A stretch of 57,001 nucleotides of DNA from Alphaproteobacteria bacterium (GCA_022822125.1 JAJECF010000237.1:1-57001), one strand, 5' to 3'. Shown: positions 27,802-38,923, counted from the first letter of the stretch. The notes: generated by a model not told the origin, from the sequence alone. Made by a program: numbers and translations.

Positions 27802-28835
27802 GAGGCCGTCGCCGCAACCGGCGCCGCCATGCGTTCAAAGGCCGAGCGGACATCCTCGAGAAAACCGTGGCGGCTCATATCGACCGCAAAGCCGATCGCA
27901 TTGGCGAAGGCGAAGGCGTCCGAGCTCCCGTGGGCCTTGACGACGATGCCGTTCAACCCGACGAACACGGCGCCATTGTAGCGGCGCGGGTCGAAACGGT
28001 CGCGCACCTTGTCGAATGTCCGCCGCGCCAGCCAGAAACCGGCCATGCCGGCGAGGGAACTCTTCGCCGCGCGCCGCAGCGCCGCGCCATAGAGCCGCGC
28101 CGAGCCTTCCAGCGCCTTGAGCGCGACATTGCCGGTGAACCCGTCCGTCACCACCACATCGACGGCGCCGCCGGTTATGTCGTCGCCCTCGATGAAGCCC
28201 CTGAAATCGAAACCCGGCTCGGAGACGGCGCGCAGCCTGGCGGCGGCGTCGCGCAAGGCCGTGCCGCCCTTCAGCTCCTCCTGTCCGACATTCAGCAGCC
28301 CGACCGTCGGGCGCCGCTCCAGAACCGCAGACGCGAATGCCGCGCCCATGACCGCGAACTGGAACAGGTTTTCGCCGTTGCACTCGATATTCGCGCCGAG
28401 GTCGAGCATGGCGATTTCGGCGCGCAGCGTCGGCAGGATGGAGCAGATCGCCGGCCGGCCGACGCCCGGCGGCGTGCGCAGCAGGAACTTCGACACCGCC
28501 ATCAGCGCGCCGGTATTGCCGGCGGAGACAACGCCGGCGGCCTGGCCGTCGCGCACTTTCTGCACGGCGTTCCACATCGACGAGCCGGCGCCGCCGCGCA
28601 GCGCCGAGGAGGGTCTGGCGTCGTCGGCGATCACCTTTTCGGCGGCGTGCAATTCCACCCGGTCGCGGAGCCGCCCGAACTTCTTCAGGCCGCGCTCCAG
28701 CAACGCCAGGTCGCCGTGAACCAGGAAGCGCGCCTCCGGGAAGCGTTCCCCGGCCATGTTCGCGCCCCTGAGAACGACATCGGGCGCCCGGTCTCCGCCC
28801 ATGCCGTCAAGCGCAATGACGATGGGATCGGGCAC
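27798..28835 (-). CDS. plsX: Phosphate acyltransferase PlsX
   Basis: 345 residues. It makes acyl-phosphate from acyl-ACP, the first step of phospholipid synthesis via PlsY. The N-terminus [20 protein letters not shown] and the middle [14 protein letters not shown] are typical. It starts 7 bp after rpmF and overlaps fabH. Confidence 0.95.
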   Translation of the reverse strand: MPDPIVIALDGMGGDRAPDVVLRGANMAGERFPEARFLVHGDLALLERGLKKFGRLRDRVELHAAEKVIADDARPSSALRGGAGSSMWNAVQKVRDGQAAGVVSAGNTGALMAVSKFLLRTPPGVGRPAICSILPTLRAEIAMLDLGANIECNGENLFQFAVMGAAFASAVLERRPTVGLLNVGQEELKGGTALRDAAARLRAVSEPGFDFRGFIEGDDITGGAVDVVVTDGFTGNVALKALEGSARLYGAALRRAAKSSLAGMAGFWLARRTFDKVRDRFDPRRYNGAVFVGLNGIVVKAHGSSDAFAFANAIGFAVDMSRHGFLEDVRSAFERMAAPVAATAS

Positions 28836-28842
28836 AGGAGCC

Positions 28843-29031
28843 TTAGGCGGCTTCGTCTCTGGCTATGACGACCTCGCGGCCGCGGTAATAGCCGCATGCC
28901 GCGCAAACATGATGCGGGCGCATCCGTTCGCCGCAATTCGGACATTCGACATGCGTTTCGGAGCCGAGACGGTGATGCGAACGGCGCTTGTCGCGGCGCG
29001 ACCGGCTCACCTTCTTTTTCGGAACGGCCAT
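28843..29031 (-). CDS. rpmF: Ribosomal protein L32
   Basis: 62 residues beginning [18 protein letters not shown]. Cysteines form a zinc-ribbon pair (CPNC and CAAC), so this is the zinc-binding C+ form. AGAGGA lies 7 bp before the ATG. It is the first gene of the rpmF-plsX-fabH operon. Confidence 0.96.
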   Translation of the reverse strand: MAVPKKKVSRSRRDKRRSHHRLGSETHVECPNCGERMRPHHVCAACGYYRGREVVIARDEAA

Positions 29032-29113
29032 CGGGCATCCTCTTCCGGATATCTGGCAGCGGCGTTGTCTATACCAAAGCGGACGAAGCGGCAACCGCCG
29101 CTTCCGGGGCGCT

Positions 29114-30727
29114 TCATTCAGCCGCCGCGCGGGGCGCGACGCCCTCGGCGAGCTTGTCCGCGACGCCCTGCGTTTCGACGATGACCGCATCCGCGCCGAC
29201 CCGGCGCAATTCCTCCGCCCAGTGTTCGTCATGGGCGCGGGCGACGATGCGCAGGCGGGGGAAAATGTAGCGCAATTGTCCGACGATGACGGCCGCGCGC
29301 CCGGGGTCGTTGAACGCCACCACGACCGCGCTTGCGTTTTCGACGCCGGCCGCTTCCAGCACTTCCGGGCGCGCCGCGTCGCCATGGAACACCTCGAAGC
29401 CCAGCCGGCGGCCGGCGGCGATATTGTCCGCGCGGACATCGATGCCGACGAGCGGCGTTCCCGCCTCGCGCAACCGGTCGGCGCAGTTCCGGCCGGCGCG
29501 CCCGAAGCCCGCGACGACGACATGGCCGGAATACGGGCCCGCCGCCTCGACCCGCTCGCCCGATTCCTGCGCGATGTCGGGCAGGGCGCGGCGCCCGACA
29601 AAGGCGAGCAGCGGGGTCGCCGCCATGGACAGCGTGACCGCCATGCCGATCAGTTGCGCATCCGGACTGTCGAGCAGCGAGCGGCCGACCGCCGCGCCCA
29701 GCAGCACGAAACCGAACTCGCCGCCGCCCGCGAGCAGCAGCCCGACATAGACCGCCCGCCCGCGCGGCATGCCGAGCGCCGCCCCGATTGCGGCGGCAAG
29801 CGCGGTCTTGGCGACCATCAGGCCGATCGTGAGCGCCGCCAGCGCCCCGGCGCGCGCGACGACCCCGCCCGTGTCGATCGCCATGCCGACCGTCATGAAG
29901 AACAGCCCGAGCAACAGGCCCCGGAAGGGCTGGATCACAACCGCGACCTGCTGGCGGTGGCGGGTATCGGCCAGCAGCATGCCGGCAAGAAAGGCGCCGA
30001 AGGCCATGGACAGCCCGGCGAGCTCCGTGGCGAGGCCGGCGCCCAGCACGATCAGCAGGGTAAGCGCGGTGAAGGTCTCGACCTGGTCGCCGCCGGAGAC
30101 CGGGCCGTATATGGGGCGCACCGCCCAGCGCCCGATGGCGAGGATGCCGACCACCGCCGCCAGCGCCTTCAGCAGCGACCAGAACAGCGCCTCCGCCACC
30201 GCTTCGGGCGCCCCGCCGAGCACCAGCGCGATGACGAGAAGCGGGCCGACCGCGATGTCCTGGACCAGCAGCACGGCGAAGGCGGACCGGCCGGCCTGGC
30301 TGGTCAGCTCGCCCCGTTCGGCCAAAAGCTGCAGCACCATGGCGGTCGAGGACAGCGTGAGCGCCGCCGCCACGACGACGGCGGCCTGGGGCGACAGCCC
30401 GAAGGCGACTCCCACGCCGGAGAACACCGCCATGGTCAGCAGGATCTGCAACAGGCCGAGGACGAATTTGCCGCCCCCGAGCGCGCGCAGACGGTCGAGC
30501 GGCAGTTCGAGCCCGACCGTGAACAGCAGGAAGACGACGCCGAACTCCGCCAGCGCGCGGGCGCTGTCGATCCGTTCGACCAGGCCCAGCGCATGCGGGC
30601 CGATGATGGCGCCGGCGCCGATATAGCCGAGCACCGCCGCAAGCCTGAGACGGCGGAACAACGGCGCCGCGACCACCGCGGCGAGCAGGAAGATCAGGAC
30701 GTCAGCGAGATAGCTCGGATGCTCCAT
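29114..30727 (-). CDS. CPA2 family monovalent cation:proton antiporter with TrkA-N domain
   Basis: 537 residues. The first 385 contain about 12 transmembrane helices of the Na+/H+ exchanger fold, with the typical stretches [16 protein letters not shown] and [18 protein letters not shown]. The soluble C-terminus from about residue 399 is a TrkA-N (RCK) nucleotide-binding domain ([19 protein letters not shown]). This architecture matches KefB/KefC/YbaL-type potassium efflux or exchange systems. No KefF/KefG-type ancillary gene is adjacent, so glutathione gating cannot be inferred. Confidence 0.9.
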   Translation of the reverse strand: MEHPSYLADVLIFLLAAVVAAPLFRRLRLAAVLGYIGAGAIIGPHALGLVERIDSARALAEFGVVFLLFTVGLELPLDRLRALGGGKFVLGLLQILLTMAVFSGVGVAFGLSPQAAVVVAAALTLSSTAMVLQLLAERGELTSQAGRSAFAVLLVQDIAVGPLLVIALVLGGAPEAVAEALFWSLLKALAAVVGILAIGRWAVRPIYGPVSGGDQVETFTALTLLIVLGAGLATELAGLSMAFGAFLAGMLLADTRHRQQVAVVIQPFRGLLLGLFFMTVGMAIDTGGVVARAGALAALTIGLMVAKTALAAAIGAALGMPRGRAVYVGLLLAGGGEFGFVLLGAAVGRSLLDSPDAQLIGMAVTLSMAATPLLAFVGRRALPDIAQESGERVEAAGPYSGHVVVAGFGRAGRNCADRLREAGTPLVGIDVRADNIAAGRRLGFEVFHGDAARPEVLEAAGVENASAVVVAFNDPGRAAVIVGQLRYIFPRLRIVARAHDEHWAEELRRVGADAVIVETQGVADKLAEGVAPRAAAE

Positions 30728-30799
30728 TCCGGCCTTGCCCTGCGCCGTCCGGACCGGCGGGCCTCCGGCGGGTTCGGCCGCGCCCTGCCGAAGCGGTCG

Positions 30800-30973
30800 T
30801 CAGCCGGAGCGCTCCAGGGCCGCGATTTCATCCTTCAGCGCCAGTTTGCGTTTCTTGAGCGCCTGCATTTGCAGGTCGTCGGCGGAGGGATTGTTTTCGA
30901 GAGCGCGAATCTCTTCGTCAAGCGCAGCATGCCGGGTGGCCAGCGCCGCCCGGCGGTCCTGCAAGTCCGTCAT
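30800..30973 (-). CDS. DUF465 (YdcH-like) small protein
   Basis: 57 residues from ATG 30973, with GAGGA 8-9 bp upstream; ATG 30988 would add 5 residues. It is highly charged and predicted to be a two-helix coiled coil (RRAALATRHAALDEEIRALE, then MQALKKRKLALKDEIAALE). This fits the DUF465 family, whose function is unknown. It lies 72 bp before the antiporter on the same strand. Confidence 0.85.
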   Translation of the reverse strand: MTDLQDRRAALATRHAALDEEIRALENNPSADDLQMQALKKRKLALKDEIAALERSG

Positions 30974-31100
30974 GCGCATTTTCCTCATTTGCTGCGATAC
31001 TGCGGGGCGCGCCGCCCGCCGGTCCTGTCGCCAGACTGGCCCATGACGAGCGGTTTGTCACCCCGCCGGCCGCCAATCCCGGCAATGCGAGGACAAGACG

Positions 31101-31919
31101 ATGAAATCGATTTTGGTGCCGACCAACGACCTGGATACCCTGGAAAGCGTGCTTGCCGCCGCCGAATCCCTGCGCGCGCGCATAGACGGCTGGATCGAAG
31201 CCGCGCATTTCCACACCGACCCTTCCGCCATCATGGCGACCGACGACAGCGGCGCCGCGCTGCCGGCGCTGGTGGAGCGGTTCGAGCGCGAGGACGACCG
31301 CCGCGCCGCCGAGGCGCGCCGGCGCTTCGACGCCTTCGCCGCGGCCGCCGGGCTCGGCGACCGGGCCGTCTGGTCCGAGAGCGAGACCGGCCTCGACAAT
31401 CTCGGCAACCACGCTCGCGTCTATGATGTCGTGGTCGTCGGCCGGCCCGTGAAGGGCGCCGGCGGACCGTCTCTCGGCACGCTGGAAACGGCGCTGTTCG
31501 ACAGCGGGCAGTCGATCCTGGTGACGCCGCCCGGGCCCCCGGCGGCGTTCGGCCGCAATGTGCTGATCGCCTGGAACGGGTCGTCGGAAACCGCGCGCAC
31601 CATCCGCGCCGCGCTGGACCTGCTGCGCCTTGCCGAGCAGGTGACGGTGCTGACCGTGACCGGCATGACGGTGCCGGGGCCGACCGGCGAGGCGGTGGCG
31701 CGCCAGCTCCGCCGCGAGGGCATCGACGCCGGGTCGCTGGTGGTCGAGGCGGGGCTCGGAGAGAGCGGCCACAAGACACTGGAGATCGCGGCCGAGTGGG
31801 GCGCCGACCTTCTGGTCAAGGGCGGCTATACCCGCGGCCGGCTGCGCCAGGCGCTGTTCGGCGGGCCGACCAACCATATTCTCTTCAATGCCGAACTCCC
31901 GGTGTTCATGGCGCATTGA
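31101..31919 (+). CDS. Universal stress protein, tandem UspA-like
   Basis: 272 residues with two UspA-fold halves. The first starts MKSILVPTNDLDTLESVLAAA and the second about residue 150 (NVLIAWNGSSETARTIRAALDLL). The ATP-loop block at the end is GADLLVKGGYTRGRLRQALFGGPTNHIL, close to the G-2x-G-9x-G-(S/T) motif of ATP-binding Usps. The specific stress is unknown. It stands alone upstream of the glycine riboswitch. Confidence 0.9.
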   Translation: MKSILVPTNDLDTLESVLAAAESLRARIDGWIEAAHFHTDPSAIMATDDSGAALPALVERFEREDDRRAAEARRRFDAFAAAAGLGDRAVWSESETGLDNLGNHARVYDVVVVGRPVKGAGGPSLGTLETALFDSGQSILVTPPGPPAAFGRNVLIAWNGSSETARTIRAALDLLRLAEQVTVLTVTGMTVPGPTGEAVARQLRREGIDAGSLVVEAGLGESGHKTLEIAAEWGADLLVKGGYTRGRLRQALFGGPTNHILFNAELPVFMAH

Positions 31920-31964
31920 CAAGCCGGCCTGGCGTCTGCGACCATTCTCCCCGCCGTTGATCTG

Positions 31965-32131
31965 CGCGGGAGAGTCCGGCGATCGAGGCCGGCGCCGAAG
32001 GAGCAACCGCCCCGGAAACTCTCAGGCACCCGGACCGCGCAGGGAGGCGACTCTGGAAAGCGGGCGCATACGCCCCACCGAAGATGTAACGGCGCCGCCG
32101 GAATCTTTCAGGTCGGACGGACAGAGGGGGC
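31965..32131 (+). ncRNA. Tandem glycine riboswitch
   Basis: Two adjacent glycine-aptamer-like segments precede gcvT. The first starts GCGGGAGAGTCC and contains CCGAAGGAGCAA and ACTCTCAGGCACC, ending in the typical GACTCTGGAAAG link. The second holds CACCGAAGATGTAACG and AATCTTTCAGGTC and ends GGACAGAGGGG. These are the conserved cores of the glycine class, and the gene context is the expected one. Glycine binding would turn on the cleavage operon. Confidence 0.93.
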
Positions 32132-32177
32132 AGACGGGCAGGCCGCAAGGCAGGCCCGGAAGCCGGAGGGTTCGTCG

Positions 32178-33257
32178 ATGACCGAGTTAATCAAGACCCC
32201 GCTGCACGCGATGCATCTCGCCGCCGGCGCGCGCATGGAGCCGTTCGTGGGCTTCGACATGCCGCTGCGCTATCCGGCGGGCAGCGTCGCGGAGCACAAC
32301 CAGGCCCGCAATCAGGCGGCGCTGTTCGATGTCAGCCATATGGGCCAGTTGCGGCTGATGGGCGAGGGCGCCGATGCGGCGCTGGAGACGCTCGTGCCGG
32401 GCGATATCCGCGGCCTCGGCGACGGGGCGATGCGTTACACGCTCTTCACCCTCGAAAACGGCGGCATCCTGGACGATCTGATCGTTTCGCGCGTGCCGGG
32501 CGGCCTCGGGCTGGTGGTCAATGCCGGGCGCAGGAAACAGGACATGGAGCATCTTCGCCGCCATCTCGGCGGCAGGGTGGATATCGTGCCGGAGCCGGAC
32601 CGCGCCCTCCTGGCCCTGCAGGGGCCGGCGGCGGCGGCGGTGCTAGCGGATTTCGCAGACCTGCCCTTCATGGGCTGGCGCGAAGGCGAGGCTTGCGGCG
32701 TGCCGGCCCGCGTCTCGCGGTCGGGCTATACGGGCGAGGACGGGTTCGAGCTCTCGGTCGCCGGCGCCGACGCCGAGGCGCTTGCCGGGCGGCTGCTCGC
32801 GCATGACGCCGTCGCATGGGCGGGGCTCGATGCGCGCAACTCGCTCAGGCTGGAAGCGGGCCTCTGCCTCTACGGGCGGGACCTCGACGAGGATACGACG
32901 CCGCTGGAGGCCGGCCTCGGCTGGACCATGCCGAAGCGCCGGCGCGAGGAGCGCGGCTTCCCCGGCGCGGCGCGCATTCTCGACAATCCTCCCGCCCGGC
33001 GGCGCGTCGGCATGCGGCCGGAGGGCCGTGTCATCGCGCGCGAGGGCTCCGACCTGCTCGACGGCTCCGGAGAGCCGGTCGGCTGGGTGGCCAGCGGCGG
33101 TTTCTCGCCGGTGCTCGGCGGCCCGGTCGCCATGGGCTACCTGCCGGTCGCGCTGATCGCGCCCGGCACCGAGGTCGCCTTCGACATCCGCGGGAAGGCG
33201 CGGCCCGGCCGGGTCGTCCGCCTTCCCTTCGTTCCCCACAACTATTTCCGAGGCTGA
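32178..33257 (+). CDS. gcvT: Glycine cleavage system aminomethyltransferase (T protein)
   Basis: 359 residues. It releases ammonia and transfers the methylene group to tetrahydrofolate. Typical blocks are FDVSHMGQLRLMG near residue 50, YTLFTLENGGILDDLIV, and RSGYTGEDGFELSV. GGAGGG stands 7 bp before the ATG. It begins the gcvT-gcvH-gcvPA-gcvPB operon under the riboswitch; 8 bp separate it from gcvH. Confidence 0.96.
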   Translation: MTELIKTPLHAMHLAAGARMEPFVGFDMPLRYPAGSVAEHNQARNQAALFDVSHMGQLRLMGEGADAALETLVPGDIRGLGDGAMRYTLFTLENGGILDDLIVSRVPGGLGLVVNAGRRKQDMEHLRRHLGGRVDIVPEPDRALLALQGPAAAAVLADFADLPFMGWREGEACGVPARVSRSGYTGEDGFELSVAGADAEALAGRLLAHDAVAWAGLDARNSLRLEAGLCLYGRDLDEDTTPLEAGLGWTMPKRRREERGFPGAARILDNPPARRRVGMRPEGRVIAREGSDLLDGSGEPVGWVASGGFSPVLGGPVAMGYLPVALIAPGTEVAFDIRGKARPGRVVRLPFVPHNYFRG

Positions 33258-33265
33258 GACGTCCG

Positions 33266-33646
33266 ATGGCAGTCAGGACCTACTACACGCGCGAACATGA
33301 ATGGGTGCGGATCGAGGACGGTGTCGCGATCTGCGGCATCACCGACTACGCCCAGACGCAACTGGGCGACGTCGTCTATGTCGAATTGCCGGAGGTGGGC
33401 GCCGAGATCGCCCGCGACGGCGAGGCCGCTGTGGTCGAGAGCACCAAGGCGGCGAGCGACATCTATGCGCCGGTGACGGGCACGATCGTCGCGGTGAACG
33501 ACCGGCTGGAGGAATCGCCCGACCTCGTCAACGAATCCGCCGAGGACCAGGGCTGGTTCTTCCGCATGCAGGTGGACGACGAGGGCGAGCTCGACGAGCT
33601 GATGGACGAAGAAGGCTACCAGGCGTTCGTCGAGGAGCTCGACTGA
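33266..33646 (+). CDS. gcvH: Glycine cleavage system H protein
   Basis: 126 residues. The lipoyl lysine is K61 in the motif [17 protein letters not shown]. It shuttles the aminomethyl group between the P, T and L proteins. Its stop shares one base with the gcvPA start (TGATG). Confidence 0.97.
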   Translation: MAVRTYYTREHEWVRIEDGVAICGITDYAQTQLGDVVYVELPEVGAEIARDGEAAVVESTKAASDIYAPVTGTIVAVNDRLEESPDLVNESAEDQGWFFRMQVDDEGELDELMDEEGYQAFVEELD

Positions 33647-34965
33647 TGCGCTACCTGCCGATCACCGAGGCCGACCGCGGCGACATGCTCCGGGCGATCG
33701 GCGCGCCGTCGGTGGAGGCGCTGTTCTCGGATGTGCCGGAAGGCGCGCTGCTGGCCGGGCCGGTGGACCTGCCGCTGCATGCCGGCGAGTTCGAGGTCGA
33801 GCGGCGGCTTTCCCGCCTTGCGGCGCGGAACCGGGCGGCGGGCGCGGGCCCCTTCTTCTGCGGGGCCGGCAGCTACCGCCACCATGTCCCGGCGTCGGTC
33901 GACTACCTGATCCAGCGCGGCGAGTTCCTCACCTCCTACACGCCCTACCAGCCGGAAATCGCCCAGGGCACGCTGCAATACCTGTTCGAATTCCAGACCC
34001 AGGTCTGCCTGCTGACCGGCATGGAGGTCGCCAACGCCTCCATGTATGACGGCGCGACCGCGGCGGCCGAGGCCGTCATGATGGCGAACCGCGTGACGCG
34101 GCGCTCGAAGGCGGTGGTCTCCGGCAATCTGCACCCGCATTACCGCGACACGGCGGCGACGCTCGCGCGCTTCCAGGGCTTCACCCTGGAGGCCGGCCCG
34201 CCCCTGCCCGCCGGCGGCGAGGACCTCGCTTCCAGGATCGACGGCGAGACCTCCTGCGTCGTCGTCCAGTATCCGGACCTGTTCGGCAATATCTCCGACC
34301 TCTCCGAACTGGCGGATGCGGCGCATGCGAAGGGCGCGCTGCTGGTGGTCGTCGTCACCGAGGTCGTGGCGCTCGGCGCGCTCCGGCCGCCGGGGGAGAT
34401 GGGGGCCGACATCGTGGCGGCGGAAGGCCAGTCCATCGGCAATGCCATGAATTTCGGCGGGCCGCATCTCGGCCTGTTCGCCGCCCGCACGCGGCATATG
34501 CGCCAGATGCCGGGCCGGCTCTGCGGCGAAACCGTCGATGCCGAGGGGCGGCGCGGCTATGTGCTGACGCTCGCAACCCGCGAGCAGCATATCCGCCGCG
34601 AACGCGCCACCAGCAATATCTGCACCAATTCGGGCCTCTGCGCGCTCGCCTTCACCATCCATATGACCCTGCTCGGCGAGACCGGGCTGAAGCGTCTCGC
34701 CGCGCTCAACCATGCGGGCGCGGTCTCGCTGGCGGACCGGCTGGGGGCGCGCGTCGTGACCCCCGCCTTCTTCAACGAATTCGCGGTGAGGCTGGACGGC
34801 GATGCGGCCGCAACGGTCGAGCGGCTGGCGGGCGAAGGCATCATCGCCGGCGTGCCGGTCTCGCGCCTCCATCCGGGCGCGGGCCTCGACGATCTGCTCC
34901 TCGTCGCGGTGACCGAAACGGCGGGCGCTGACGATATCGACGCGCTGGCGGAGGCGCTCTCATGA
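33646..34965 (+). CDS. gcvPA: Glycine dehydrogenase (decarboxylating) subunit 1
   Basis: 439 residues, the N-terminal half of the split P protein. Conserved stretches include [33 protein letters not shown] and [22 protein letters not shown]. It forms an alpha2-beta2 enzyme with gcvPB, which carries the cofactor lysine. It overlaps gcvPB by 4 bp. Confidence 0.96.
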   Translation: MRYLPITEADRGDMLRAIGAPSVEALFSDVPEGALLAGPVDLPLHAGEFEVERRLSRLAARNRAAGAGPFFCGAGSYRHHVPASVDYLIQRGEFLTSYTPYQPEIAQGTLQYLFEFQTQVCLLTGMEVANASMYDGATAAAEAVMMANRVTRRSKAVVSGNLHPHYRDTAATLARFQGFTLEAGPPLPAGGEDLASRIDGETSCVVVQYPDLFGNISDLSELADAAHAKGALLVVVVTEVVALGALRPPGEMGADIVAAEGQSIGNAMNFGGPHLGLFAARTRHMRQMPGRLCGETVDAEGRRGYVLTLATREQHIRRERATSNICTNSGLCALAFTIHMTLLGETGLKRLAALNHAGAVSLADRLGARVVTPAFFNEFAVRLDGDAAATVERLAGEGIIAGVPVSRLHPGAGLDDLLLVAVTETAGADDIDALAEALS

Positions 34966-36455
34966 CAGGCAAGGCCCCGGATACGGTCTCCGGCGATTGC
35001 GGGCTCAGCATCGAGGAGCCGCTGATCTTCGAGCAGGACAGCCCGGGCGCTGTCGGCGTGGACTGGCCGGAAGCGGAAGCGGGCCCCGACCGGCTGGGCG
35101 GGCTCGCGCGCTCCGGCCCCATCGGGCTGCCGAGCCTGGCGGAGCCGACCGTGGTGCGCCACTACACAAGGCTCTCGCAGAAGAATTACGGCATCGATAC
35201 GGGCCTCTTCCCGCTCGGCTCCTGCACCATGAAGCACAATCCGCGCCTGAACGAGCGCATGGCGCGGCTGCCGGGCTTCGCGGATATCCACCCGCTCCAG
35301 CCGGAAAGCACGGTGCAGGGCGCGCTCGCGCTCTGCCGGGAGCTGCAGCGCTGGCTCTCGGTGCTGACCGGCATGCCGGGCGTCGCGCTCACCCCCGGCG
35401 CCGGCGCGCATGGCGAGCTCTGCGGCATGATGGCGATCCGCACGGCGCTGGATGCGGCGGCGGATGCGGACCGCAGGCGCGTGCTGGTGCCGGATTCCGC
35501 GCATGGCACCAACCCGGCGACGGCGGCCGCGCTCGGCTTCGAGGTGGTCTCGATCCCGGAGGACGCGCGCGGCCGCGTCGATCCGGAACGCTTTGAGGCG
35601 CTGGCGGGCGAGGGCGGCGTGGCAGCGGTCATGCTCACCAACCCCAACACCTGCGGCGTGTTCGAGAACGACATCCGCCGCATCGCCGACGCCGTGCATG
35701 AGGCGGGCGGCTATTTCTATTGCGACGGGGCGAATTTCAACGCCATTGTCGGGCGGGTGCGGCCGGGCGATCTCGGCGTGGACGCCATGCATATCAACCT
35801 GCACAAGACCTTCTCGACCCCGCATGGCGGCGGCGGGCCGGGCTCCGGGCCGGTGGTGTTCTCCGAGGCGCTGGCGCCCTATGCGCCGGTGCCGCGCATC
35901 GTCGAGGAGGACGGGGCGCTCAGGCTGGAGGAGGCGAACGGGCGGGCCTTCGGGCGGATGAAGGCCTTTCACGGCCAGATGGGCATGTTCGTGCGCGCGC
36001 TCGCCTACATGATGAGCCACGGGGCGGACGGGCTCCGCCAGGTCTCGGGCGATGCGGTGCTGAACGCGAACTACCTGCTGCGCAAGCTGGAGGACGTCTG
36101 GTCCGCGCCCTTCGCGGAGTCCGGGCCGGCCATGCACGAGGCGCTGTTCGACGACCGCATGCTGCGCGACACGGGCGTGACCACGCTCGACATCGCCAAG
36201 GCGATGATCGACGAGGGGCTGCACCCGATGACGGTCTATTTCCCGCTCGTGGTCCACGGCGCGATGCTGGTCGAGCCGACGGAGACCGAAACCCGCGCCA
36301 GCCTGGACCGCTTCATCGCCATCATGCGCGGCCTGGCGGAGCGGGCGCATGACGGCGCGCCGCTGACAGAGGCCCCCTTCCACGCGCCCCGGCGGCGGCT
36401 GGACGAGACGCAGGCGGCGCGCAAGCCTGTGCTGCGGTGGCTGGCGGCGGGGTAG
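34962..36455 (+). CDS. gcvPB: Glycine dehydrogenase (decarboxylating) subunit 2
   Basis: 497 residues, the C-terminal half of the split P protein. The pyridoxal-phosphate lysine is K282 in [18 protein letters not shown]. The enzyme decarboxylates glycine and loads the H protein. It is the last gene of the operon; no L protein (lpd) is included. Confidence 0.96.
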   Translation: MTGKAPDTVSGDCGLSIEEPLIFEQDSPGAVGVDWPEAEAGPDRLGGLARSGPIGLPSLAEPTVVRHYTRLSQKNYGIDTGLFPLGSCTMKHNPRLNERMARLPGFADIHPLQPESTVQGALALCRELQRWLSVLTGMPGVALTPGAGAHGELCGMMAIRTALDAAADADRRRVLVPDSAHGTNPATAAALGFEVVSIPEDARGRVDPERFEALAGEGGVAAVMLTNPNTCGVFENDIRRIADAVHEAGGYFYCDGANFNAIVGRVRPGDLGVDAMHINLHKTFSTPHGGGGPGSGPVVFSEALAPYAPVPRIVEEDGALRLEEANGRAFGRMKAFHGQMGMFVRALAYMMSHGADGLRQVSGDAVLNANYLLRKLEDVWSAPFAESGPAMHEALFDDRMLRDTGVTTLDIAKAMIDEGLHPMTVYFPLVVHGAMLVEPTETETRASLDRFIAIMRGLAERAHDGAPLTEAPFHAPRRRLDETQAARKPVLRWLAAG

Positions 36456-36555
36456 CGGGCGGTTATTCCTGGCCAGTTTTCCGAAAGACCGTGCCCTTCC
36501 GAGCGACAGCGCGTATACCTTGTGCAATGTTGACTGACCGCGCGGGATCATCGCG

Positions 36556-36684
36556 ATGACAGACGATTCGCCGGAAGAAGAAACCGGGCGCAGCAAACTT
36601 CCGGGCGGGTCGAAGATCGACGACCGGACAAACCGCTACCGCTCCGAGAACTGGCTGAGTTTCGTGCCTCCATGCCCCGGTTAA
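36556..36684 (+). CDS. Possible small open reading frame, 42 residues
   Basis: A polar, charged peptide (starting MTDDSPEEETGRSKLPGG) whose codon use is like the surrounding high-GC genes. A weak GGGA lies 8 bp upstream. It ends exactly where GC content drops at the border of the KAP island. It may be a true small gene or the 5' remnant of a gene cut by insertion. I do not recognise it. Confidence 0.3.
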   Translation: MTDDSPEEETGRSKLPGGSKIDDRTNRYRSENWLSFVPPCPG

Positions 36685-36751
36685 AGCGCTCTTAAGTCGA
36701 GATGTTGCGCGAGATTCGGGATGAGGGCCTGTAGCCAGATAAATTCCGTCT

Positions 36752-38923
36752 CTACGCTTGGAATTCGCGCTGTATAGAGGATAAGAGCTGCTTGGCTTCC
36801 ATGCGCTGCTCATCCGAGAGAGACTGATTGTGCTGCATTTCGTCCAATCGCATTTCCACGGCATCCACCGACTCAAAGAACATTTCCAACGTTTGCCTTG
36901 CAAGATAGTAATCTTCTCTGGTTCCATTTCCATAGGAAATCGATTGTTTGCTCATCATGCGGCGGAGAAGGTCAACAAAGCTTGTATCACTTGACGATTG
37001 CCCTTGCGCCCACGCCTTTGCCCCTCCGCCGGCCCAATGCCATCCGTACATTAGACTCAGGAAAAACGGGGTTTCTTTGAGGTCTGCCGCATCGGTTCGT
37101 TTCAGCCTTTCCAGAAACGCGACTCTGATGCACTCGAATTCCTCCTCGGTTAGAAGAGCTTGTTCGACCGCTTCTGCCCGATGACCGACGAATCCGTGTT
37201 CGACAATCGTGCCCCAGACTATAGCTGTCAGCCAAGCCAGAGACGCCGAGTTTGCAAAGAGTTCCTTCAGCATTGGCAGCCGTTCACCGGCATCCAGACG
37301 ATCAATCAACCAGAATATTTCCCGGGCGTCGCCATACAACCTTGGAGGGCTTCCCGGCCGCTCAGGCAGCCGTCGGGCCAAATCGTCCATGCCGTCGCCC
37401 AACACCGCAAACAGATCCAGTATCCGGTGTGGAGCAATGTCTTCGTTGCACTCCAGGACGCGGGAGAGGAGCACTTGGGCCATGTTGCCACCTTGCGGGC
37501 GGGTTTCTGTGCAGCGGTCCTGAAAGTGGCGGACAGCCTCTTCCCGGTCCCGAGAGCACGCTTCGAGAAAAGCTGATACCTCTTCGTCAGTCAAAAAGCC
37601 GGCGGGCACAGACAGGGCGAAATACAAGCGGAAGTAGTTGCGGCTGTGTAGCCGGCGCTCAACAGCGAACTCTCGCCACGGATCAGCATCGTAGTGCTGT
37701 GGCGGGTGATCATTCGGGATAGAGACTTGTGGCAAATGTACTCGCAGGTCGTCGAGAAGTTGAACCCGTGCGTGGCCCTGCTTCCCGATAATTTCGTCAA
37801 GTTTGGACTCTTCAGCGCCGTCGCTGTCTTCTGCCGCATCCTTCCAAGCGAGATGACGGTCGTTGGGGTCCGAACCGAATTTCTTCATGAGGTAACGTTG
37901 GACCCAGTTGTGGAGCTGCGGGCGGTGGAGTCGAATCACCTGGATGAACAGTCCGTCAGCCGGATCCAACCGGTCTGCCAGAGGCGCAACGTGTAGCTTC
38001 ATGGCGTTGGCGGCCCTGACGACATCGCGCGGAGTCGAGATATATTCCGAGCACCAGCAACTTAGCGCGCGTTCTAGGCGTTCATCGGCTTCGGGAGTCA
38101 GGTCTGCACCATCGTAGATTGCCCTGGTTTCCTCGGCAAGCCAAGACCGTAAATCGAAACCCATAGGTTCAGGAATTGCGAATGAAGCCTGAACAAGCTT
38201 CTCGATGTATGCATAACCGTTATCCACGCCAACTGCGTTTTTTAGGCATTTGGCTAAATTATCGAGGTCGTAGGCGAGAAGGTATCCGACATTAGGAAAA
38301 TCGGCGACGGCACGTACTAGGCGAAGAACCTCAATGGCCTCATGGGGCTCCAGTCGGTCGATGTCGTCGATGAAGACGACGACGGGGCGCGGGAGCGACT
38401 GGAAGTGTCGGCGGAGGCCTTCGTTAAGGGTGGCGAGGGATGGCGCGGCTGCGTTTGAAGCCGCGGAAGCTGTGTGTTTGAGGGCTTGGGAGACCGCCCC
38501 TGCAACGGGCAGGCCGGCAGCGGCCGCTATATCGCCTGCCACTGCGAGGACGGAGGCCGAATTGGCGTAGCGGCGCAGCAGAGTGCGGGCCGAATGTCGG
38601 CTGGCAGCCGGAAAGGAATTGTAAAGAACCTTGTCGAATTCGAGGAACAATTCCCGGAGGAGCTCGGATCGGCTCCCGACAATCCAGGGAGAGAAGCGGA
38701 CGATGCTTGGCGCATTCTCCGTTTTGCCCAGCATGCCGAGCGCGAGGTTTGCTAAGGAGGATTTTCCCGAACCCCATTCGCCCTCTATGCCGACAACGAG
38801 ACCGCTGGAAAGGTCGTTGCGGAGGAAAACGTCCGCAAGATGGCGGGCGAGTTCGCCGAACCCCAGCCGGTCCTGTCCGGGTTCGGCAATCGGGGCGTCG
38901 TTGTTCAGCCTAGCGTCGTCCAT
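36752..38923 (-). CDS. KAP family P-loop NTPase
   Basis: 723 residues from ATG 38923. Walker A is GEWGSGKSS (48-56), Walker B VVVFIDDIDRL (about 180-190). Between them lies a hydrophobic pair of segments (about 117-145, SASVLAVAGDIAAAAGLPVAG), the membrane-inserting feature typical of the KAP family. The remaining 400 residues are helical and unlike any domain I recognise. KAP NTPases include plasmid F PifA, which excludes phage T7, and animal Kidins220, so a defence role is possible but not shown. Base composition over most of the gene is clearly lower in GC than the neighbours, which suggests recent transfer. A longer N-terminal reading (to 39349) is not supported. Confidence 0.85.
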   Translation of the reverse strand: MDDARLNNDAPIAEPGQDRLGFGELARHLADVFLRNDLSSGLVVGIEGEWGSGKSSLANLALGMLGKTENAPSIVRFSPWIVGSRSELLRELFLEFDKVLYNSFPAASRHSARTLLRRYANSASVLAVAGDIAAAAGLPVAGAVSQALKHTASAASNAAAPSLATLNEGLRRHFQSLPRPVVVFIDDIDRLEPHEAIEVLRLVRAVADFPNVGYLLAYDLDNLAKCLKNAVGVDNGYAYIEKLVQASFAIPEPMGFDLRSWLAEETRAIYDGADLTPEADERLERALSCWCSEYISTPRDVVRAANAMKLHVAPLADRLDPADGLFIQVIRLHRPQLHNWVQRYLMKKFGSDPNDRHLAWKDAAEDSDGAEESKLDEIIGKQGHARVQLLDDLRVHLPQVSIPNDHPPQHYDADPWREFAVERRLHSRNYFRLYFALSVPAGFLTDEEVSAFLEACSRDREEAVRHFQDRCTETRPQGGNMAQVLLSRVLECNEDIAPHRILDLFAVLGDGMDDLARRLPERPGSPPRLYGDAREIFWLIDRLDAGERLPMLKELFANSASLAWLTAIVWGTIVEHGFVGHRAEAVEQALLTEEEFECIRVAFLERLKRTDAADLKETPFFLSLMYGWHWAGGGAKAWAQGQSSSDTSFVDLLRRMMSKQSISYGNGTREDYYLARQTLEMFFESVDAVEMRLDEMQHNQSLSDEQRMEAKQLLSSIQREFQA

